From Pyrenophora tritici-repentis (taxonomy: Eukaryota; Ascomycota; Dothideomycetes; Pleosporales; Pleosporaceae), in NCBI RefSeq assembly GCF_003171515.1, contig NC_089399.1, positions 434,001-498,000 on the forward strand: a stretch of 64,000 nucleotides of DNA. Direction: 5' to 3'. Made by a program: the position numbers and the translations under genes. Of the stretch, positions 56,703-64,000 are shown in pieces. The number at the start of each line of letters is the position of its first letter. Within the stretch, counting starts at the first letter, position 1. A model generated the notes under the pieces. It had not been told where the DNA came from and did not search any database. It saw nothing but the letters and a program-made list of their open reading frames with translations.

Positions 56703-58500
56703 ATGAGTGACGCCGCACCCGTACCCGCAGCCGGTGGCGCTGAGGCACCCTCCAAGAATGCGCTGAAGAAGGCACAGAAAGAGAAAGAGAAGGTGAGCGG
56801 GGTTTCCAGATTTCCAAGATCATATGTTGACACTAGAGCAGGCCGAGAAGAAAGCTGCAGCGAAAGCCCGTGAACTTGCTGAGCGCACCAAGAAAGAAGC
56901 CGACGATGCTGCCGATGTATCCGCCGGTTCATACGGCGAACTTCCTCTTACTGGATCCAAAGACTACAAGCCTACGGGAACCCCACGCACTGATCTGGCC
57001 GAAGTCGCCAGTAATGAGGACAAGGAGATTACGTTCAGATGTTGGGTGGAGAACGCGAGAGTTCAGTCTGCCAAACTCGCTTTCTTGAATCTGCGCCAAA
57101 ATCTTAGCACAATCCAGGCAGTTGTTGCGGCTAGCGACAAGTTGAGCAAGCAGATGGTCAAATTTTGCGGCAACGTCAGCACTGAAAGCACACTCGTTGT
57201 CACGGGCATTGTCAAGCGCGTGAAGGAGCCCATCAAGAGTGCTAGCATCACCGACTTCGAAATCCATATCCAGAAGCTGTTTGTCGAGGCTACCGCCGAG
57301 ATCCCGCTGCCACTGCAAGTGTCTGATGCTGAGCGACCATTGCCAAATGACGCTGCCGTAGAAGAGGACGAGAAGGTGGAAGAAGGATCTGAACGCCCAC
57401 TTGTCAGCCTGAATACAAGGCTTAACAACAGGACAATCGATCTTCGGGCCAAGATCAACCAGGCCATCTTCGTCATCAAGAGCGGCGTGTGCGCCTTGTT
57501 CCAAGAGTTCCTTTCCAAGAAGGGATTTGTCCTTGTTCATACTCCAAAGATACTGTACGTGGTTCTGTCCTAAATCTTCTCAAATACTGACCTTTTATAA
57601 GCGGCGCTGCCTCTGAGGGCGGAGCGAACGTCTTTGAGCTGAAGTACTTCGGTCGTCCCGCCTACCTTGCTCAGTCGCCGCAATTCTACAAACAAATGCT
57701 GATTGCGTCCCGCTTCCAAAAGGTTATGGAAATAGGTCCTGTCTTTCGCGCTGAGAACTCCAACACCGCCCGTCATCTCACTGAGTTTACTGGGCTGGAT
57801 TTGGAAATGGAATTCCAAGAGAACTACCATGAGGTCATGGGTGTACTAGAGGATCTCATGCTCTTCATCTTCAACGAGCTCAACACGCGCTACAAGAAGG
57901 AGACGGAGCTTGTCCGAGGAGTCTACCACATCGACGAGTTCAAGCTTCCTGAATCCGGAAAAGTACCCAGGATCCCGTTCCAGGAAGGTATTAAGATGCT
58001 CCGCGAAGCTGGTGAGGAGCTCGGCGACTACGATGACCTGACGTGAGTTGGACACACCTCTCTAGAAACGCCCAGCTAACCTGCTTAGAACCCCTCAAGA
58101 AAAGAAGCTTGGCCGCCTTGTCCTCGAAAAGTACAACACCGACTTCTACACACTAGACCAGTTCCCTCTCGCCATCCGTCCCGCCTACACGATGCCATCA
58201 CCCGCCGATCCCGCTCTTTCCAACTCTTACGACATGTTTATGCGAGGTCAGGAGATCTGCTCTGGCGCACAGCGCATTCACGACTCAGCTCTCCTCGCCG
58301 ACCAGATGCGCAAACACGATCCCCCAATCGATCCCGCCGGTGCTGGAACCAAGGACTACGTCGATTGCTTCAAGTATGGCTGCCCACCACACGCTGGAGG
58401 AGGGTTCGGATTGGAGAGAATCGTGCAGTTCTGGCTGGGCCTGCCCAACATCAGGATGTGTAGTCTCTTCCCCCGAGACCCACAGAGGGTTGTGCCATAA
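56703..58500 (+). CDS. DPS1: Cytosolic aspartyl-tRNA synthetase
   Basis: Exons 56703-56792, 56842-57554, 57602-58042 and 58089-58500 give 551 residues. A Lys/Ala-rich N-terminal helix, typical of eukaryotic cytosolic AspRS, binds tRNA. The OB-fold anticodon-binding domain covers about residues 90-210. The class II catalytic core has [13 protein letters not shown] (motif 1 region), [27 protein letters not shown] split over the active site, [23 protein letters not shown] (motif 2), and [16 protein letters not shown]...SLFPRDP (motif 3). It charges tRNA-Asp. The absence of a mitochondrial presequence and the eukaryotic signature rule out the bacterial-type mitochondrial enzyme. It converges on RRP40 with 761 bp between stop codons. 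Confidence 0.95.
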
Positions 58501-59261
58501 AGAGGATACATTTTGAGGCTAGGGTTTTGTGTGATATCATCTGCTTCTTTGAGATGGTGGCGCCGAGGGTATAGGGCCCGGTATCACCCAATACTAGAGC
58601 AGGATAATAGGAGGGATTTGAACATGGGTCCAAGGCAACGAGGCAGACATCCGAAATGTGTGGTCTAGGCTATGCATTGAGGGTTAGCTGACGGCCAATA
58701 TTTAATTTAGCGATACTGAAGATGATATAGCTCCCTGAGCGGACCAGCGGCTTCTATGGCTGGCTATAGCGTCTATCGAATGAGCTGTACTGCCTTAGGG
58801 AAGCTCTCGAATGAATACCAACATTTTTTCAAAAGCTGAGGAGTGGTAGAGTGCCATCGTGTCTTGTGGTGATACAATAACATTACTGTATACATATTCT
58901 TTGGGGTGTTCAGGATTCGATGCGATGATACGCAAAATTCCGTTGTCTAATTAGACTGAGCCCGTCACTTCTGATGGCATGTCTGTATGGTTCTGTCGGG
59001 TACCAAGACCATGATCAGAGACATGTCTAGGTTCATGTAGATTAGATTCATCCGCTCCCTGGATTTAGCAAGAGACAGTACCGACATCTCTGTACAAGGG
59101 CGTAGAACCCTAGCTGAAGATGCAAGTTTTCAGACCTGGCAGGGCAAACAATTCTGGCATTGCCCGTCAGAGTGGTAGTACTGGAATCCTCAGTTCTTGT
59201 AATACGAATCCCGAGTCGTAATATCCTCTCAAGGCTCGATACGAGAGCGATGTTCGCCCTG
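58501..59261. other. Convergent gap between DPS1 and RRP40
   Basis: 761 bp between two converging genes. Two 3' UTRs are expected. No coding, tRNA or repeat signal recognised. Confidence 0.4.
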
Positions 59262-60038
59262 TCAACAATGCTTCAGAGTGGCCGCGGCAAGCTTCTTCTG
59301 CGCCTCGTCTCCCAGGGCAGCACGATCGACCTCTTGTATTGCCTGACCAATTGCCAGTGTGGTCTTCACGTTTCCTCCATCGACGTGCACCAGTCCGTTC
59401 CGGCCGACAGTGACCTCAAACCCAAGCTTTGCACCCATGGTCTGCAATAAGGTTATACCACCTCTCGCCGCAAGCATCCTTCTCGCCATGCCTAAGCTGA
59501 CGTTGAAAACCATTCCGCCCTTGAGAAGACCCAGCCCTTCTCCCTTCCCGGTTGCAGGATCGACGCAGGTGAGTTCTGAGGGTAGATCCTTGCCCGCGCT
59601 GGCAATACGACAGTAGACCAGTGAGTTTGGCGGAAGCTGGGGGCGTGTTTTCTTGGTCGCACCTTCAAATGCCAAGTGAGGGAGCGTCACCGCCGGCGTG
59701 TTCGGGGTGAGAAGGCAGTTGAAGTTCTCGGCGGCAGAGCCATTGACGGTCGCTATTACAAGGTCGCCTGTAAAAGGACGATACTATTGCAGTTGTGTCA
59801 AAAGACTGGTAGAAGCAGCGCAAAAGATCGCACGTCTTACCCTTCCTGTATTGGACTCTACTGAAGCCGCATTCTTCTTGTTGTCCGTCACCAGCGCGCC
59901 TGCGATCGTAGCCGTGACCGTGTCGGGAGGCGTGTGTCGCAGACCGGGGCCCAAAGTCAAAGTCTTCTTCTTTCCTGTTCCCGTGGGCAATGCGCTCTTC
60001 GAGATATCGTCGCCGGGCAGAACGATTGTGGCAGCCAT
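59262..60038 (-). CDS. RRP40: RRP40, RNA exosome cap subunit
   Basis: Exons 60038-59841 and 59783-59262 give 239 residues, close to yeast Rrp40. The order is an N-terminal domain (TIVLPGDDI, then TLTLGPGLRHT), an S1 domain beginning YRPFTGDLVIATVNG and a KH domain (GGMVFNVSLGMARRMLAARGGITLLQTMGAKLGFEVTVGRNGLVHVDGG) with the GRNG-like turn. Rrp40, with Rrp4 and Csl4, forms the RNA-binding cap of the exosome that trims rRNA, snoRNA and faulty transcripts. Divergent from SSZ1, with 287 bp between the start codons; both genes are linked to ribosome production or function, so shared control is possible. Confidence 0.92.
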
Positions 60039-60325
60039 GATGCGCAAAGAAGAAAAGGTCATGTCGCTGTACAAACAACTTGCTACTCGAGCGCATGTGC
60101 AAGTGAGCTCATTCCGAAAAGGTCCGTGCGCTTCCGAGAAAAATGCACCTCCGTACCGTTCGCCGACATTGAATTTGTTAGCCGCGAAGAAATATACGTC
60201 TTGGGACTGCCATCACCAATTGGGCATCCTCAAACTTTCCGTCGCTGTGCTCTTCTCTCACGCTTGCACGCCCTGTCTTTGAATTTTGAATTCACTTTCC
60301 ATCTCCACAATTGTGCCCGCTCAAG

Positions 60326-62186
60326 ATGAGTGCGCAGACGGACCCCGCGCAGCGAGTCGCGATTGGAATCTCCTTTGGCAACTCATACAGTTCCATTGCC
60401 TTTACGTCTGGTGTGAGTGCTGCATGAAAGTATCATGCATTTTGGACATTCCTGACACGAAACAGGAAGGCAAAGCAGAGGTTATCGCCAACGAAGACGG
60501 AGGTGCGTTGCTTGATATGCTCGCTAACGCTCAACCGCTAACATTTGCAAGATCGCCAGATTCCCACTGCCCTGTCCTACGTCGAGGGTGAAGAACTTCA
60601 TGGTGGACAGGCTAAGAGCCAGTTCGTCCGCAATGCGAAGAACACTGTCGCTTACTTCCGCGATTTCCTCGGTCAAGAGTAGGCACAACCACATCCTCGT
60701 AGTCGCCTGGCTGACACTTTGCAGCTACAAATCGATAGACCCCTCACCCTGCCACCAGTCAGCGCATCCCATCGAGCACGAGAATACCGTGGCCTTCAGC
60801 ATCCGCGACACCAGCGAAGAGAAGGAGAACACCGTTTCCGTTATCGAGGCTACCACACGCCACTTGAAGCGACTACGCAGCTCTGCTTCCGACTACCTTG
60901 GAAAGGATGTCAACGCTGCCGTCATCACCGTACCCACAAACTTCACCGACGCTCAAAAGGAGGCGCTCAAGGAGGCATCAACAAATGCTGGCATGCAAGT
61001 CCTCCAATTCATCAGCGAGCCCACTGCTGCTGTCCTGGCATACGACGCCCGTCCTGGTGCGCAGCTGTCAGACAAGATCATCGTAGTCGCCGACTTGGGT
61101 GGTACCCGTTCTGACGTCGCCGTCGTCGCATCGCGTGGAGGCATCTACACCATCCTCGCTACCCTTCACGACTATGAAGTCAGTGGCTTTAAGCTCGACC
61201 AGGTCCTCATGGACCACTTCGCCAAGGAGTTCATAAAGAAGCACAAATCCGCTGGAGACCCCAGGGAGAACGAGAGGTCGCTGGCCAAGCTCAAGCTCGA
61301 GTGCGAAGCCGTCAAGAAGGCTCTCTCTATTGGCACAACCGCCAACTTCTCTGTTGAGAGCTTAGTGGGCGGCACCGACTTTACTGCGACTATTAACCGT
61401 ACCCGGTACGACCTTTTGGGTAACAAGCTGTTCGCTGCTTTCGCCCGCCTTGTAACGCACGCTGTTGAGAAGGCCAATTTGGACCCGCTCGACATATCCG
61501 AGATTGTATTGGCCGGTGGCAACTCTCACACTCCCAAGGTCGCTTCCACCGTGCGCTCAGCTTTCCCAGAGTCTACCGTTGTCCTTGCCCCCTCCACCTC
61601 CTCGACAGCCATCAACCCTTCGGAGCTCGCGGTTCGTGGGGCTGCCATTCAGGCCAGCCTTATTCAAGAATTTGAGCTTGAGGACATTGAGCAGAGCACA
61701 CATCCCATGGTCACAGTCACACCTCACCTTTCTACCGCTGTTGGTGTGCTATGCATCTCTGGCGATGAATCCTCGGGTAGATTTCATGCCATCATCGACG
61801 CTGAGACACCACTACCCGTCCGACGCACTGCAACCATCTCAACTCCCCGAGAGGGCGGTGATGTGCTTATCAAACTCGCCGAGGGCTCAAGGCATATCAA
61901 GGTCACAAAACCAGAACCCAAGCCCAAGGCCGAAAAGGACGCGGAGGATGAGGACAGCGACGATGATGACAGTGAAGAGGAGGAGGAGGAGATCCGGGAA
62001 AAGACATGGAAGGTTGGCCAGGTCCTTAGTGAGGCCGCCATCCGCGGTGTCAAGAAGGGCGGCAAGGTCGAAGTGCAGATCAACATTGCCGCGGACCTAA
62101 GCATAAACGCTGTCATTCGCGAAGTAGGCGGAAAGGGTGGCATTCGTGGAATTATCCAGGGAAGCAAGGCGAACGGCAGTGCTTAG
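60326..62186 (+). CDS. SSZ1: SSZ1, ribosome-associated Hsp70-like chaperone
   Basis: Exons 60326-60412, 60466-60502, 60552-60678 and 60725-62186 give 570 residues. It is an atypical Hsp70: VAIGISFGNSYSSIAF replaces the usual GIDLGTT, then RQIPTALSYVEGEELHGGQAK, VPTNFTDAQKEALKEA, FISEPTAAVLAYD, VVADLGGTRSDVAVV and LAGGNSHTPKV. This matches Ssz1, which forms the ribosome-associated complex with zuotin and activates Ssb on nascent chains. The C-terminal domain is short. It contains an acidic insert (EDEDSDDDDSEEEEEE) at about residues 490-510, between the small beta domain strands. The second exon is only 37 nt. The family hydrolyses ATP poorly or not at all. Confidence 0.93.
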
Positions 62187-62440
62187 AGTCTTTTCGAATC
62201 TTGAAGCCTAGTAGCTAATGTTCATCTACTAAGCAAGTGGCTTTGAATGGGTCATGCTAGAATCTAGGACATCATTCTGAGTCATGAAAAGTGAAAGGAT
62301 ACAAATGGCGATTTCATCTAAAGCACATTGTTTGGCTGTACCCGGTGTAAGCTTATCGAAAATATTCAAAACCTAGAGCTTTAAATACATCATATACTAC
62401 AATGACTCAATCAATATCGAGAACGTCAAATAACTGTCGT

Positions 62441-63977
62441 TCATCGGTTTTTCAAGACGCGAAACCGAGGTCTCATCTTCCTCCCAATCGCAGTCTCAGT
62501 AATCCATGTCTCGTAATCCATGTTTCGTATGCCCGGCGACACCACACCCTCATAGTGCCATCTGCCTTCGACCCAATTCTCCTTGTCCAACTCCTCTACA
62601 AGCAAGGACTCCAACGCGCCCAAAACCTCCACCTCCCTGTCCCACTCCGTACTCTGTCCAATATTCAGATAACGCAAACGGCCCAAGAAGCGCTCGTCCA
62701 TCAATGAGTACAAGTCCGTCATGGTAAAACTACGTGAAGGGTCGCCTGAACGCCCACACGCCATGATGGCCAGACTGCGCAGTGGTTTGGCCTCGCGCCA
62801 GCGGGCAGGGGAGAAATCCAACGGCATGTTACCGAAACGGGTGTCAATGTAGTCGAGGGCAATGGTGAGCGAGGTGACGTTTGGGAGCCAATCGAGTACG
62901 GAGTTGAAGCGGCCTTGTTTGACGGCTGGAAGGTCGCGCAGTTCGACTACGGTTAGTGTGTTTGCTAAACTTAGTAGTAGTGGCTTGATGCCTTGCCTGT
63001 ACATGTGCGTTAGCAAATCGAGCACTGGTCATGTGTTGTCATGTGAATAGTGAGACGTACTGGTCTAAGCCCGGGCTGTGATGTATACTGAGCGAAGAGA
63101 ATGTCGGGGGGAAGTTATCAGGTTGGCGTAGCATATCCCATAGGAACTGGCCTGACACAGACCCAGATAGAGAAAGATGTTGGAGCTTTGGTGGCCAGCG
63201 GACGTTGGTGGATGGGCCTGCTTGTTCGTATCTTGACGAGCAACGGGGTAGGCAGAGCTCCCGCAAGTCTACCAGTTGGCGGATGGTTTGATTCAAGCTT
63301 TGGAAATTGATGCATTCAGAGACCCTGGAACTTCATGTTAGTACAGTTGTCTATCAGTTCCATCATTTCGTGCTAGCTCACAGGCTCAAATCGAGGACGC
63401 GCAAACGAGAGCATTTGCTCAGGCTAGCCCAGCAGTTGATGGCGAAACTGGCTTGTGGCGCCACAAATACTTCCAGTGAAGCCTTCGTTCGGCCTAGCAG
63501 TCTGGCTGTGGTAGATTTGTTGCCTTGGTGTACAATATGTGACAAGTCAAGTTCCTTCACCAACCCGGCCAATGCCGTCGGCTTTTTGAGAACATTAGCA
63601 AACACCCGTAAAGGTACTTGGCACAGCTCGGCTTACCTTTATACGCGCCATAACGGAAGGGCATATTGTGCGTACGAAAAGATCGTATGCGCCTCCAGAC
63701 AAATATGGTGACTCGTATAACTGCCGGATCGCCACCTAAGGATCGAGATGCATGTTAGTAGAGGTCAATCAAACGGGCAGTATGTGGCTATAACATACGT
63801 CGTACCATTGCCTGTATATGTAAGCTTATGCAGTTAATCTTTACAGTGGTATGCTAATTACCTATTGACTGCCGAGAAGCGGGCCAGGACTGCTTGCCGC
63901 TCATGTCTTTCCCAAGTTCTGGTATGCGCCACAATTTCGAGCAGTAATTCGTCCGGAAGATAGTTCGCATAGCCCAT
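62441..63977 (-). CDS. F-box protein with leucine-rich repeat-like region
   Basis: Exons 63977-63862, 63811-63799, 63735-63637, 63581-63382, 63324-63061 and 62996-62441 join to 415 residues. The start is a clear F-box: YLPDELLLEIVAHTRTWE. Then come NRQWYDVAIRQLYESPYLSGGAYDLFVRTICPS, a block common in Pleosporales F-box proteins, and LDLSHIVHQGNKSTTARLLGRTK. Irregular LRR-like segments follow (LRVLDLSL, LQHLSLSGS, LRSLAIMACG, LRYLNIGQS). Such proteins usually hand targets to SCF ubiquitin ligases; the target is unknown. The second exon is only 13 nt (it encodes QWYD plus one base). The first exon lies 24 bp from the window edge; an upstream exon cannot be excluded. Confidence 0.8.
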
Positions 63978-64000
63978 GGCCTGTGTTATAGCTTGTACCA

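Overview
This window looks like nuclear chromosomal DNA of a filamentous ascomycete, most likely a dothideomycete of the order Pleosporales. The reasons are dense genes on both strands, introns of about 45-80 nt with GTRNGT donors and CTAAC/CTGAC-like branch points, and a gene set that is typically fungal (Raptor/KOG1, TeaA, CarRA, CarO, CENP-T, Gpi2, Ssz1, fungal annexin, 2EXR/F-box-like proteins). The order-level placement is inference. I see no transposon, CRISPR array, rRNA or tRNA gene. Coordinates for spliced genes run from start to stop codon; exon limits are in each entry and were checked for reading-frame continuity by hand.

Layout. 1-20 kb: end of a PDCD5-like gene, VMA22-like V-ATPase assembly factor, SURF1/SHY1, CENP-T, CMS1, Rac GTPase, UBXN4-like UBX protein, CENP-O/MCM21, acetyl-CoA transporter, 2-Cys peroxiredoxin, a two-Myb-repeat protein and a fungal annexin. 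21-23.4 kb: a 2EXR/F-box-like gene whose 3' end overlaps that of GPI2. 23.5-32.5 kb: a carotenoid/retinal/rhodopsin cluster, carRA (minus), carX (plus), carO (plus), carB (minus). 33-46 kb: histidine-phosphatase-fold secreted protein, a coiled-coil protein, a GH43 glycosidase, VPS5, a hotdog thioesterase, a DUF5321-like mitochondrial protein and a lineage-restricted hypothetical gene. 46-64 kb: teaA, KOG1, cytosolic aspartyl-tRNA synthetase, RRP40, SSZ1 and an F-box gene.

The standout region is the carotenoid cluster. CarB (desaturase) and CarRA (phytoene synthase plus lycopene cyclase) should supply beta-carotene, CarX should cleave it to retinal, and CarO should bind that retinal as a light-driven pump. 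CarO keeps the Asp-Thr-Asp triad, both proton-release glutamates and the Schiff-base lysine expected of an outward proton pump. carRA and carX share a 544-bp divergent promoter. Such clusters are known from Fusarium, so the system itself is not new; its presence and arrangement here are the main result.

Other points to check: splice-phase conflicts in the GH43 and thioesterase genes (a possible 26-nt exon and a possible 2-nt exon), a 13-nt exon in the last F-box gene, an in-frame 54-nt intron in the CENP-T histone fold, and a phosphatase-fold protein with an altered RHGxRxP motif.
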